Below are positions 52,100 to 64,000 of a stretch of 64,000 nt of DNA, in pieces (within the stretch, counting starts at the first letter, position 1; each line of letters begins with the position of its first letter). The stretch covers positions 2,829,001 to 2,893,000 of the forward strand of contig NC_089856.1 in NCBI RefSeq assembly GCF_036373705.1, in the 5' to 3' direction. The position numbers and the translations under genes are program-made. Origin of the DNA: Amia ocellicauda. Taxonomy: Eukaryota; Chordata; Actinopteri; Amiiformes; Amiidae. The notes under the pieces are model-generated. The model saw only the letters and a list, made by a program, of their open reading frames with translations. It did not search any database and was not told the origin of the DNA.

Positions 52100-53990
52100 C
52101 CCCTCGAGGAAGGGGTAAAAAAACAAGAGCTAAGCATTAAGGGTTACCTCCCAAACTAATTTATGATACCCTGTGGCAATTAGTCTCTAAATTGCAGCCC
52201 GGCGAGGGAGTTCAAAGCGCACAAGTCACGCGCCGATGCAGAGGCAGGCAGCCCGTTTGCATAGATATTCAAATGGTGCCATTAAATAACGCCGTGAACC
52301 TGATTGTATCTCAGTGGGGTGTCTTCCTCCCCCACATCTGTCCCTCTGCGCCGCTGTGTGTTACAGGAACACCTTTTCCCAGCCCAAGAACTACCCAACA
52401 ACAAAACATGTACAGTTTAATGAGCTCGGTGGCTGCCAACTGGTTTAAATGCCTTTGTTCGTACGACAGCAACCTGCCTACACGAAACATCTTCGGTTCA
52501 TGCAGGGGTGAAAACTAACCAGGCCAATGCACAACTGGCATCCTGAGGCTTTGAGCTGAATGGTGCAACTGTATTGCAGAGCTGAAGGAAGAGACTTTAG
52601 ACATTAGATTCTAGTTCTGGTGACGAAGGGCCAATTTCCGGAGGCTGCATGGGGTGGGGGCCACACAAGAAAATGTAACACTGATAAAACATAATAAATA
52701 TGTCCTAAACCATACCTTTCATGTCCAATACAATTTTATATTTTAATTAGGAATGTATATTACTACCACTTGCAACACCAGCTTTGAAATGTATCTGTAT
52801 TTTTTATGCAATTACAATCAGTCACTATGTAACTACTATACTGTAGCCTATAGTCTTATTCTGACACATTGTACAAGTAATGTAACAGTAACAATTTTCA
52901 ACTGTATCCAGGCATTGCTACTACAGCAGTACTTTCCCCAACAAAAGATACAAACTGAATGTTCCTGATGCAGTTGAAGCTAAATAGGTTTACTTTTAAA
53001 ATAATAAAATAAAACCTACCAAAGCGCCTGTATATTGAACTGTAAAGTTTCTTGCAGTTGCTCTGTTAACTAGAGGCGCCGTTATTTGTATTTTTAATGG
53101 GACAATATATATAACGAGTATCCTTTGGGGGGCTGTAACAAACGTCCTTGTGAGCCGCACTTTTGTAAGCCCTGCTGTAGCCTGTCCCCCCTCATGTGGC
53201 AGAAGGTTACCTGACCCTAAGTCCAGATAATGAGGTATATAGTGGAGCAACAGAGACTGGCAGATGTCAGAGACTGGCTGGTTGGCTGGGGAGTGGGGGG
53301 GGGACAGTACAAGCCCATGAACAACTAAATTATAAGCAAAATGATTCTATCCAGCTAGCATGACCTCAGCAGCATAGCCGTGCCAGATGTGCAGATTGCT
53401 TTATTGGCCACATCTGGGGAACAGCGAGCGCGTATAAGCTGAGGAATTCTGCTGGGGAGAGAGGGGGTGGGGGGAGCTGAGGAGGCTGTGAACAAGAACA
53501 AGTTAAACGATTTTGGAAAACCCCAGCAAACCCTTCAGAGTCCCACCAGGCACAATGTAGCGAAAGACATTTAATTATCTCTCTGTAAGTGCTTCTGAAA
53601 TATCGATGCTCCAGCCCTGACTTACACATGGGACTCTGCGCTGCATTTGTCCTTTTTTTTTAGCTATTGTGTATGAGGATGTATTTCATTTTGAATGATG
53701 TTTCCCGTGACAGCTGTAAGTCTGCCTGTATAAAGGCGCCTGTACAGAAATAAATAAATGCAAAAGAACACATTTATCATATTTTGTGGATTGATTTTCA
53801 AAGGTTTTCTTTTCATCTGGAAGGAAAGAAAAGATGATCCCTAGTTTACTGACAGACAACTTTAGTTTGAAGGATAGGAATTACATCTAAGATCTTGTTT
53901 ACTTAAAACACACATTACATTACAGAGAGAAAGCCTTCTTTGGCGAGTAATGGATTGTGCCAGATATTGTGTGTGAGAAAGTGTGTAGGT
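52100..53990. other. gene-poor region, no coding exon seen
   Basis: Non-repetitive DNA. No frame shows a recognisable domain or convincing splice borders. Confidence 0.45.
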
Positions 53991-53998
53991 GTGTCAGT

Positions 53999-54287
53999 TT
54001 GTGTGTGTGTGTGTGTGTGTGTATGAGTGAGAGCGAGAGTGTGTGTGTATGCGTGTGTGTGTGTGTGAGTGAGAGCGAGAGTGTGTGTGTGTGAGTGAGA
54101 GAGCGAGAGGGTGTGTGTGTGTGTGTGAGTGAGAGCGAGAGGGTGTGTGTGTGTGTGTACGAGTGTGTGAGAGAGAGAGAGAGAGTGTGTGTGTGTGTGT
54201 GTCTGAGTGAGAGCGAGAGTGTGTGTGTATGCGTGTGTGTGTGTGTGAGTGAGAGCGAGAGTGTGTGTGTGTGAGTGAGAGAGCGAG

Positions 54288-54323
<36 letters not shown>

Positions 54324-54526
54324 TGAGAGCGAGAGGGTGTGTGTGTGTGTGTACGAGTGTGTGAGAGAGAGAGTGTGTGTGTGTGTGTGTGTGTCTGAGA
54401 GAGCGAGATGGTGCGTGTGTGTGTGTGTGTGTGTGTGTGATAGAGAGCGAGAGGGTGTGTGTGTGTGTGTGTGTGTGAGAGAGCGAGAGAGTGTGCGTGT
54501 GTGTGTGTGTGTGAGAGAGCGAGATG

Positions 54527-54569
<43 letters not shown>

Positions 54570-54581
54570 CGAGAGGGTGTT

Positions 54582-54623
<42 letters not shown>

Positions 54624-54650
54624 TGTGTGTGTGTGTGAGAGAGAGAGACA
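53999..54650. repeat. 650-bp GT/GA compound satellite with ~180-bp higher-order period
   Basis: Blocks of GT and GAGA separated by GAGTGAGAGCGAGAG-type spacers. The pattern beginning at 54021 (TGAGTGAGAGCGAGAGTG, then TGTATGCGTG) recurs at 54201 with the same internal order, an offset of 180 bp. The 230-265-codon His/Thr/Ser/Leu frames here are artefacts. Confidence 0.92.
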
Positions 54651-54659
54651 GAAAGAGGG

Positions 54660-57600
54660 AGGTTGGTTTTCCTGCATGGACACCATTGCACACTGATGAC
54701 ATTGAGGGTCATTGAAATTGGTGGAATATCACAGTATCACAAAACTGGGGTGGGACTCAGTGCCTCAAGGACAATAGTACTGAAAACATCCCATGGGCTG
54801 TGTGATGAACTGGACCGACCAATCAGAAAGAGACCCACTTTTTGGACGACGTACCAGAGTACGGCCCAGTCCGTCACCGGCCTTCTCTCACAGGGATTGC
54901 CGTCGATAAGTGCAACGCTGGGCCCACCTTTACCCCATTACCCACGACAGGAACGGCTTCCCGCTGCCTCTTCAATTCAGGTGCAGTTGTGCAGGTAAAG
55001 CGGAGGCCTGCGCAGCTGCCAGGGGCGTGTCCTGTACTCTTTCAAACTGCAGCCTTTTCTTCATCATCAATGGGAAGCTTTTTCTTTTCTCGTTTGCACT
55101 ATAGGAGAGAAAGAGAGAGAAAAAGAGAAATCCCCCCATGCATTCTTTTCTGATTGCTCAATTCTGTAATGACTTGAGAATGGGGGGGGGGTTGGTGAAA
55201 GGGCGCCCCATAGTCTTTAAATACCCCCCCACCCCCTCCCCCAACACAGATCCCTGTCTGTTACCACAGGATGTCGGTTTTAATGATAGGCTTCGCTCTC
55301 TTAACCATAAAGGAGAAAACGCAAAAGAAAGAGAGAGGAAAACAGAATTGGCCGGGGATGAATGCGCAGTGATCCTCTCTGGAGCCTCTCTGCGGTGGCT
55401 GGGAACGGCTGTAGTTGCTCGGAGATGTTCGAGACGAGCCGAGTGTCCCGCAGTAAATTACAGTATCCCTGTGTCGGCTGTGCGGCGGGATTTGGCGCAG
55501 AGCTCACTCATAACGGGCCAATAAAAAAGCGCAGTAAAAACACGCAGGCGTCTGCAGTGGAATGCACCAGGCCCCGACGCAGAAAATCACCACCGAGCTA
55601 TGCACGCCAGAGATAAATTTTCTTTCCCTTTCACGGTCATTCCCAGTGTCGGGAACACCGTGCAATTAAGACATCTTTCAAGGGATCTTGCTCCGGAGTG
55701 CAGTAGAGGGATTCGGGGTCACCAGGAAGGAAACCAGTTTCAAAACAGCTTCACCGTGCACAAAAAATCAAGCGTGAACTTCTGTGCGGATCGCCGAGAG
55801 CTTGGGCATGCACAGGAAACTCGTACTGCACGTTTATGCAAGGAAAAAAGCTTTAAAGTTTGCACGCAGGTTAGCAATAATTAAAGATGGGGGGATGGTT
55901 CCAAAGCTGAGGGTGAGAAGCTGTTATTTATGTGAGGGACCTCTACCGCGATGTTTAGAGTAGCTGTCTTCAGTTTAGGTCTGGACCAGTTGCGCCTCTC
56001 TAAACCCTCCCTGGCAGAGAGAGTGACACAGCTCCCTCACAGCTCCCTGATCGTTAATTTAAAGCCTGGCAATTCAGCGTTAATGAGTTTCCTCAAACAC
56101 AAAAGCAAACGCCCTGACATCATCTACTCGGAGGCTCCCAGCACGAGCGCTTAAACCGTTTAAAGTCATGGGATTTTCTGTGTCTTTCTTTGGAAAAGAG
56201 CTCGCACACACCCGAGCACGGGGGAAGAAGTGAATAACGTGGGGAGAGGGTTATTTTTAAATTAAACACTTTGTGTGTGGGGGGGGGATTTTAATGTTAC
56301 AGTAACCACTTTATGCAATGGTTGTGTAAGAGTAAGAGCTTTGTACTGGGACGGTGGTAGGGCTGCTTTATTCTGGGTGCATTAATGCCAAGGCAATTAC
56401 TCTTTATATCCTTTTATCCACTCTGTAATTTAAGCAATTTACTCTTTAAAGTTAATATTTCACTGAGGGCTTCCACTTTTCCTCATAACATTCTGTTTTC
56501 GTTTTATTCGCGGGGAGGGGTTATACCTCAGGAGCTGAGCTGTCTTTTGTCTTCTTGCAATGATCTCTCTCTGAGGAAGAGGATCTCCGTATTTGTCGAC
56601 AGACCCGTTCACACACACAGTCTGTGCCCTGACAAGACACAGTCTCAGGGGATCGGATAAGACTGTGGGGAGGAGAGAGACGGGGGCGGACAAAGGAAAA
56701 CAAAAACAAGCGAAGGAAAACGAAATGAAAAGGCAGTGTTATCTATTTAAAAACAAAGCAAAGCATCTCAGTCCTCCCAGTGCCAGGTCTTTAATTAGAA
56801 AACAAACGAGATAAACATTGTGTGGTTTTACTGATAAGTTTGAAGCCCTTCTGCTGACCACCCAGACCCCTCTGCTGGTGCGTTCCCCAGGCACAGGTGT
56901 GGGTCAATTCGATGCAGGTCATGGCACGATTTCAGACTACCTTATTTTCAAGGCAGTCTGCTGGTTGGGAGTGTGTTGGCACAACCACACTGACCCAACA
57001 TTGTCTGGGAAAGACGGGCAGCACGGGCAGAGTGAACCACTGACCACAAAGCCATACAATGAGTGAACATGCCGACAGGGAAAAACTGAACAGGAATTTG
57101 CAGAATAGCCAGGATTCCCGGACGGTCGGTCATCAAAGAGCAGGACTGACAACCTCCTAAGATATGACTGGCATGTCAGACCACAGCACCGCGTGGTTTG
57201 CTTGTTATTTCCACCGTGATGCGGCTCCCCAGAAAAACACAAACACACCACCCACCCACTGACACACGCGCACAGGTACCCAGAACCTCAACCAGAGAGC
57301 AAGAAAGCAAGCCAGCCTTCCTCACACCAAGCTCTGAACCTCAGCGTTTCGGTCTGCCCAGATGAGCGGAAGACTCACTTCTCTGAAAACAGTCATCAGC
57401 CACAGCGCTTCTGGAGGCTCGAGTTCCTCCGAAAAAACATCCACCGTGATGTCACCCAGGCGACAATCAGATACTGCACTTTCCTCGCCAAGTCCCTGAC
57501 TCACCAGCCTCCCCCCGGCGTGGCTGTTATTTACCCACGCTGATAGAAGCCTCTTCCCAGGTCTCGCATCAGCGCAAACCCAGCTGGCACGCGCCCAGCC

Positions 57601-60600
57601 TCCTGTAGTACTGTAGTCTGTACTGTATTCGCTTTCTTTCCTTTCTGGGAGACTGAGCCCAAGCGCCCCGCATAGCGCGCACATTCGAGGAGAAAAGTAT
57701 GCAAATCTGTACGCAGACACAAAAGCCAAATTCCTTTAGGGTGTAGATCAGAGCTACACAATCATCTCCACCCCCACACTAAGCTGCAGTCGATTCAGAC
57801 CATTCTTCTCACCCCTGTGCCCGGTCCTTCGCTCTTCTGGATCAGCGTGATGTCTTGTTTTTGATGTTTTGTTTCCCCCCCCACCCAGTTTTCCCAATTG
57901 CTCATCCTCTAACACACGCATGGCTGGATTGGTCTCTTCTCTCCTTGTTTTGGCACAGTTCAGCTCGGGCCCAAGTTTGAGAAGACGTATCCGAGCTGGA
58001 GTGGCGGAGGGGAACCTATTTAGTGGGGCCCCGGCCACAGGAGAAGGCTAGAATGGTTCCTCACAGCATTTCCTCCAACTCTGACCTTGAGGTTGAGTTG
58101 AGTTTCTGGCCTTGAGGCTGTGTGCCAGTAGAGGCAGTGAGAGGCTTGTTCTTGGGCAGAGCTGCGCCGATTTAATTCTGAAGATGAACAATCCTACTAA
58201 AGCAGGACGTCCTTGACAGTTGGTAAAGGACTCACCAACTGAACAACTTTTATGGCCAACATGGGCAAAGAGTTGCGCTATTCCACACAGAAGTGTCCCT
58301 CAAACAGTCACACATTTTACCACCAGACTTCCCATCTCTTTCCACCATTTCCAAAGCTTCACGCTCACGTCCTGCCAGTCTGACAGAGAGGGGACATGAT
58401 TCGGCGGGGCACCGGCTCGCGAGCATCCATCGCCTTCTCCAAGACTTCCTGCTTTCACAGAGATGTCCCCCTCCGGCCTCGGCTTCGGGGGCTGCCGGCA
58501 GAAACAGCTTTGCATGTCAGACCATCTGAAAAACAGACACAACAAACATGTCAATCACGCAGCGCGCACGAAGGGAAACGCTGGAGAAATCGCCCGAGCG
58601 GGAGGAGGAACGAGCCGGTGGAATCGGAGGACCGAGGCCGGTCTGGGGTCTGGTCGGCTCAGGGCTGTGCTGCACAGGAAGCCGGGGGGGGTGGGGGCTG
58701 TGCGCTGTGTGTCTAATTGCAGCCAGAAAACATAATCAATCATCTGAAGTACGCAATCAGTACAATGTCAAAACGGCTAATGGCTATATTAAGCAAGCCT
58801 AAGAATAAATACAAAACGGACTCGTTCTGATAACCAACTGTTGTTTAATAGCGTGTCTAGGAAATGACATACTAAACATCCCAAAAAACAATGACCAGCA
58901 TGAAAATGGGTTGAATTTATTACACCTGCAGGAGGACATCGCCACAAAGCAGGAGCACGAGCTTCAGACACAAAGATGCATCAGATTAAAGAAACCCCCC
59001 CCAGAGGAGAAGTCTTTTTATAGGGAAAACATATAAATAGCAACAACAAAATTAATCAAATGAACAATACATCTGCCTAGAACCCAGCTGTATTATTCAA
59101 AGGAGAAGCCAATTCAGCCAATGTTTTGGTCCCTAAATAATATAAAAGATTTATATTCTGGATAGGCCACACAAGGGTAGAAATATATCTGCAAATATCA
59201 AACAACTACTACACACAACAGCACGTATCCACTCATAAAATGTATATTTATAAATGCGATGACACAGCTTGGGTTGGCTCTGTGGGCTGAGCAATGAACT
59301 CTAAAATGGCAGCCATCAGACAGGAGCCAGCAGGCAGTGTGTGGGATCCCAGGATCGGGCGAGTGATGTTTAAATTAAAACGGGTAAGTGCGGCCAAATG
59401 TTAAAGGCACGAAATATTGCAGATGCATGAACTGCCAGATCTGAAGATATAGGCCGCTTCTTCTGGGGCTCTCAGATACCAAAATGGCTGCATCCGGAGA
59501 GGTAATGAGCTACGTCACTTTGAAAGACGAAGCCGGGCTCGCACTGAGGCTCCGGGACTCGGCTCCACATCGAATAGCGCCTCGAATGTGAACGTTATCC
59601 GTCTGCTCTTCCACACCGTGACCCCATACGTTTCCACAGCTAGGCACTGTCTTTAAATGTATTTCCACTGACACACAAGTTTATTTGATAAATAAATAGT
59701 TGTATTATTGCTCTCTCTCTCACTAATGCGTGGAGTCCTGGGTGTCATATACAAGCACTCCACCCAGAAAACCACAGGCCCGAACTGAAAGCCTCTGTAA
59801 TTTCCCGTGGTTAACGCATTTATCATTTCTGCACAACTTATTTTTTTCTACCAATTGACTGCCTCCAATCCCCCCCGGTTTCATCAAAGAGGAAGCGATA
59901 GATTTGTGCACTCTGAATGAAAAACTAAAATAAAACAAAGTGATTTGGTTTCACACATAGGGTGCAAGTCCAGGCAGGGCAGAGGGCGCACAGTTTCGCT
60001 GTAACAAGAAACGCTCAAGGTTTGGCTATCGGCACTGATAGGAAATCGCGAGTTTTTGCAGCTCACATCCTCAGAAAACGCTTGTATATTTGTGTTGCAG
60101 CAGTTACTTGGAAATGCCCATTTCTGCACATCCCAAACCTGCCCCGCGTTACTAGAGAACTGTCCATTCATTTATTTCTCAGAAGACGCCAGAGGAATGG
60201 AAGATTTCACCACTGCGTCAGGTACGATAAAAAAAAGCACCATTCTGGCTCTAATGCGATCGAGAAAATCTCTCACTGCGCCCCAGTGTGAGAAAATCCC
60301 CAACAAACAAACATAGGATTGCACTCTTATTGTATGTAAAGATTGAGCCGTACACGTTGACATTTGTGCCCATCTAATGAAAGTCCCAGATTGAGGTACT
60401 GAGTCACCACTTCAGTTTCCCACAGTCTCGCTATCAGTCTGATCAGATGGGGCTGACTTCACGTTTTAAAGGCTGAAGTTCAACTCTCAATGAGGCCAGC
60501 ACTTGGTCACCTTGAGGCCACGGCCCTGTGTGTTACCCTGAGTGAGTTACGACGTCTCTTGTGATAACTACTAAATGACTAATAATGATTTCATTATTGG

Positions 60601-60700
60601 AGTTCCTGTGGGAACTCTCCCGTCAAGTGTAAATGTGTTAAGCAGCCGGGGTAAGGCTTTGACAGGCCTGCTCAGACACAACGGGAGTCGCAGTGTCACC
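54660..60700. other. gene-poor region, no coding exon seen
   Basis: Complex, mostly non-repetitive DNA. 55.30-55.72 kb has balanced, motif-rich composition and might be a conserved element. No coding feature is supportable. Confidence 0.45.
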
Positions 60701-60705
60701 CTACC

Positions 60706-60707
<2 letters not shown>

Positions 60708-60747
<40 letters not shown>
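60708..60747. repeat. (GA)n microsatellite
   Basis: About 20 GA units. Confidence 0.95.
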
Positions 60748-60748
<1 letters not shown>

Positions 60749-60749
60749 T

Positions 60750-63700
60750 CTGGCTCACACTCGGGGGGAGGAGGAGTGCAACAGCCAGAGGAGGTGCAGG
60801 GGATAGGCGCAGCGTTGCTCTCTTCGACCGATCTGTCTGTTCTCATGCGGTTCTGTTAGACCTGCTTTGGGACACAAGCACGATATCTGGTTCATTATTG
60901 ATAGGACTCGGAAGAACTGAAGTGGATAAAAGCTGCGATAGAAGTATTTAATGACGAGTTGGCGACAAACAGGTTTGGTAATCTATGTACCCGAATAAAA
61001 TAGATGAAGATGGTATTGTGCAGGTAATCTCTGATGTTTTCTCAGAGATGCAGTGTTGCTCTTTTTTTGGTGTTACCACCCCATTTACCCCTGTAGTTTG
61101 CAGCTCCTCCCTTTACACCCCTCAGCTTCTGAATAAATCCCCCGTAGATCAATGTCTAAGCCCCTACTCGTGGAAAGCAATATTCTTCAGCTCTCTGCTT
61201 CTTGTCAATGGACAGTCCAGTGGTTGGTCATTATGTATTGAAATAGCAGTTGGGAAAAAAAAAAGATGTATAAATTGACCTTTATTAATTCGTCTGTCTT
61301 AGCGCATCTGTCTGGCAATCACGTTCATCCTGGTGTGGACATCTGATTGAATGGGCAACCTTGACACAGAGGTTAAACACATGGGATCGCAAAAGAGCAA
61401 GCACAAAACCAAGCAGGCCATAACACAAGGGGTCGCTTCTGCGTCGGCAAGAGGTGGGGCCTGATGCGATCGCTCAAGATAGCACCTGAATCCTTCCGCA
61501 CTTGAAAACTATAACCGATCCATACCGTTAAAAGTCACTTGAGTGAGAAACTTTACAGCTAATAGCCTTTTCATATTCAGTAAGTGAACTGAACTGAACT
61601 TCCCCTGTGCTGGAAACACAGATATCATTTTAGCACATTTATTTTCTCAGCATTCAGGATTCGAGAAGATAGAATGACCTCCCTCAGGAAATCCCCCCAA
61701 CTCATTTCAGGCGCATACCGATAGGCAAACACTCCCACGCCGCGTAGCCGCGCTCGAGAGGGCCGGTGACTCATCTCTGAGCGAGCACCAGGGAACAGAA
61801 AGGGAAAGTGTGCAGCAGAAGAGCGAGGGAGAGATGTTTCCTTGCGAGGCCCAGCAGGAGACTCTCGGAACTACAGAACACCCACTCTGGCATTCCTGCC
61901 ACTTCCCCGACAGCAGCCAATGCAGGAGAGCTTTTTCATACCAGCTTTTCCTGACAAGTGAGTCAACAATTCTCGAAAGTCCTTGTAAACAGGAACACGG
62001 GCGTCCATTCACGGCCGCCGGCAGGATCTGACTCCTTTGCCCCTGGAGTGGCAGGTGTGCTGGAGTTATGGGCTTTTTTAATTAACTCGTTTTATTGTAT
62101 TTATTTATTTCTTCTTCACACAGTGACGTTCCTCCTCACTTCCTCCTCCGAAGTGACACACCGGCGTGACTCAGTGGGAAAGGTGGGGGCTGATGTCTTC
62201 GGGGAGGGTGCCGCTCAAGACAAAAAGAAAACGATCAAATAAATCGTTATCTGCGTCACGTCTTGCGTCACTGCAGGGTCGGGACAGGGGTGACTGCTGA
62301 GGTCTCCAGGTGGATATATTTTTGGGGAATCCAGTTTGATAAGTGCAGAAATCGTGCGGCATTGAATTAATAAACCTAAATAAACCTGTACACACTTTCA
62401 CTTCTCAGCTGACACTTTATTGTAAAAAAAAAAGCATTTCAGACAGTTAAACATCCATGAGTTACACAATCACAGATTCATCTCATCCTTGATATGACAT
62501 GAAACAATTAGAAGGTATATATTCGTGTATATTCTTTCTTTAAAGCGTTATACATGTGTAAAAGCTCACAATATGCCCACATAAAAACAGCACCGTCACT
62601 GCTTTGACTCCAACATTGTAGAATACTCTGTAGCCAGAGGTTTGTTCTATTTTTCAATATGTTTCTAATATTTCCCTCCAATCATCGTCAAAGCCAATCC
62701 CCCTCTCCCTAAAGTACCTGGATGCACCCAATTTAATCATCGCCAGTTTTGCACCTCTTATTTTTCATTAGTAACGTGTGTTCAAGCCCATTTAACGCAG
62801 ACCAGTGAAAGAGAGAAGGGCCCGTCGGCTCCCCGGGGTGATTGTGGGGTCTGTCTGTGATGAAGCCAGACCGGCGCGCTTCCTCTGCACTGGCGCCAAA
62901 CACGTGCAAGCACTTACCACCGGATTTAGCCAAGCGCTGGAGCTCTGTGGGCAAGCAGGGCCTGGAGGGGCAGTTGGATGCGGAGCGTAAACACAGGGCC
63001 ACGTCCCAGCGTCCCCCGCAGCCGTTCGCCTGGCTTTAATTAAGGATCTGCCCGTTTCTTCAACGTGAGGGAGTTGTTCGTTTCTTCCCCCTCCTTGCTA
63101 AGAGTGAGATCTGTTCACTGCGGGGGTGAGAGGAGATCTCTGGAGTCTGATTCGCTCTTTCTCGCATGCTCTGGCTTTTTCCGAGATTTGTGGTACGGTG
63201 GGAAACCTAACACGACTACTTTTACTCACAGGATTTTACACGCTCTGAGTTGCAAAGGTGGTAGTGGTGGGTGGGGGGTGTTACTGTACTAAAAACATTA
63301 TACAAACAGTTTATATGATCATCTGTTTCAGTATTTGCCCCTGCACCTAGATTTCAATCTCCTTCTGCCTCCAGCTCTCTCCTCTCCCACCCACCCCTAC
63401 AGACCTCTCCTTCGGTACATCTAAGCGGCCTCGGGGTCTTGCTCTTCTTGGTTAGCGCCTCCCGGGGGATCCAGTCTTGTCTTGATTCCTCGCCGTGCAC
63501 CGCTCGTCCATGCTTACCTCCCCGGCGGCGTGCGAATGCGGTCCCGCAGCGATCCTCCGTGGTCTGGCATCGTTAAACTACAGCTACGGCCGAGTCTCTC
63601 TGAGTTTCTTTCCCACGCTGGCACACGCAGTGGTCCTATAGCCGAAGTCAAATGTGTCAGTTTCACTTGATTGTGTACAATGCAGGTGTGAGTTCATGTG

Positions 63701-64000
63701 AGAAGAGGAAAAAGGAAGTCAAAAGCAAGTTCGAGATGTGTCTGCATGTGTGTCGGTGTAGAGGGGAGTTTTACAATCATATTTGCAGCTGATGTTGTGG
63801 GTTATGTGTGAGTTACACTGAAGCCGTGCTGGTGCGATACACACACGGCCCCGGGACAGCAGACCTACAGCTCAGACCCCTCACACTTCCTGTAGCTCCT
63901 TTCCGAAAGGCTCGATGCGGCTTAGAACACATCTCGTTCTGGCGAAGGTGTGGGAGGTCGTAATTCGGTTGTGTTTTGTTTCTGACGAAGAGGAATGCGA
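60750..64000. other. gene-poor right end, no coding exon seen
   Basis: No recognisable protein. A minus-strand AATAAA (plus TTTATT near 62417) could be the 3' end of a gene lying to the right, but no minus-strand coding exon upstream of it in the window could be supported. Confidence 0.4.

Noticed and set aside
53915..54712. Three frames of 230-265 codons on the minus strand
   Set aside because: They are His/Thr/Ser/Leu translations of the GT/GA satellite.
62417..63002. AATAAA on the minus strand plus an 89-codon minus frame to its right
   Set aside because: The frame starts with GTG, has no recognised domain, and its splice borders are ambiguous, so a last exon of an unseen gene cannot be supported.

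Overview
The window looks like nuclear DNA from a ray-finned fish. It has spliced vertebrate genes with GT-AG introns, long AT- and GT/GA-type microsatellites, fish-type LINE debris and two-ended MITEs. A non-teleost or early-branching ray-finned fish (gar, bowfin or sturgeon-like) is my guess from the style of the LINE copies. Nothing in the sequence proves the species.

Four protein-coding genes can be supported, all in the left half. (1) A single-exon FoxD-family forkhead gene lies on the minus strand at 7817-8866. (2) ECSIT lies on the plus strand, with seven coding exons from 14791 to 18507 and a probable upstream non-coding exon. (3) ZGLP1, a GATA-like zinc-finger gene, lies on the minus strand, with four coding exons from 24012 down to 20735 and a possible fifth, more 5' exon near 25.0-25.4 kb. 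(4) FDX2, the mitochondrial [2Fe-2S] ferredoxin, lies on the minus strand, with five exons from 32777 down to 30160. I read the exon joins by eye. Every junction keeps frame, giving proteins of about 349, 431, 550 and 196 residues. ECSIT and ZGLP1 are convergent; ZGLP1 and FDX2 are co-oriented neighbours. In human, ECSIT, ZGLP1 and FDX2 all map to 19p13.2, so this is a conserved block. The FoxD gene beside it has no counterpart that I know of at that human location, so it is a candidate for a FoxD duplicate lost in mammals.

Layout: 1-7.5 kb is non-coding, with a large CT/CA tract at 0.47-0.85 kb and an AT microsatellite at 6.34 kb. The FoxD gene is at 7.6-8.9 kb. From 8.9 to 14.0 kb is AT-rich intergenic DNA with a hairpin element at 13.2 kb. 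ECSIT occupies 14.1-18.9 kb and ZGLP1 20.1-25.4 kb. A strong orphan TATA/CCAAT promoter sits at 26.3-26.5 kb. FDX2 spans 30.2-32.8 kb. From about 33 to 64 kb I find no convincing protein-coding exon. That stretch holds LINE remnants, a large inverted repeat, a 650-bp GT/GA higher-order repeat and complex non-repetitive DNA that may be regulatory. A consensus-like CTCF site and a ZNF143-type site stand at the junction between the gene block and this desert.

The genes do not form a pathway operon. ECSIT (complex I assembly and innate signalling) and FDX2 (Fe-S cluster assembly) are both mitochondrial; ZGLP1 and FoxD are nuclear transcription regulators. The interest lies in the FoxD gene in this neighbourhood, the gene-desert boundary motifs and several unlabelled repeat structures. 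I found no sign of a wholly new multi-gene system.
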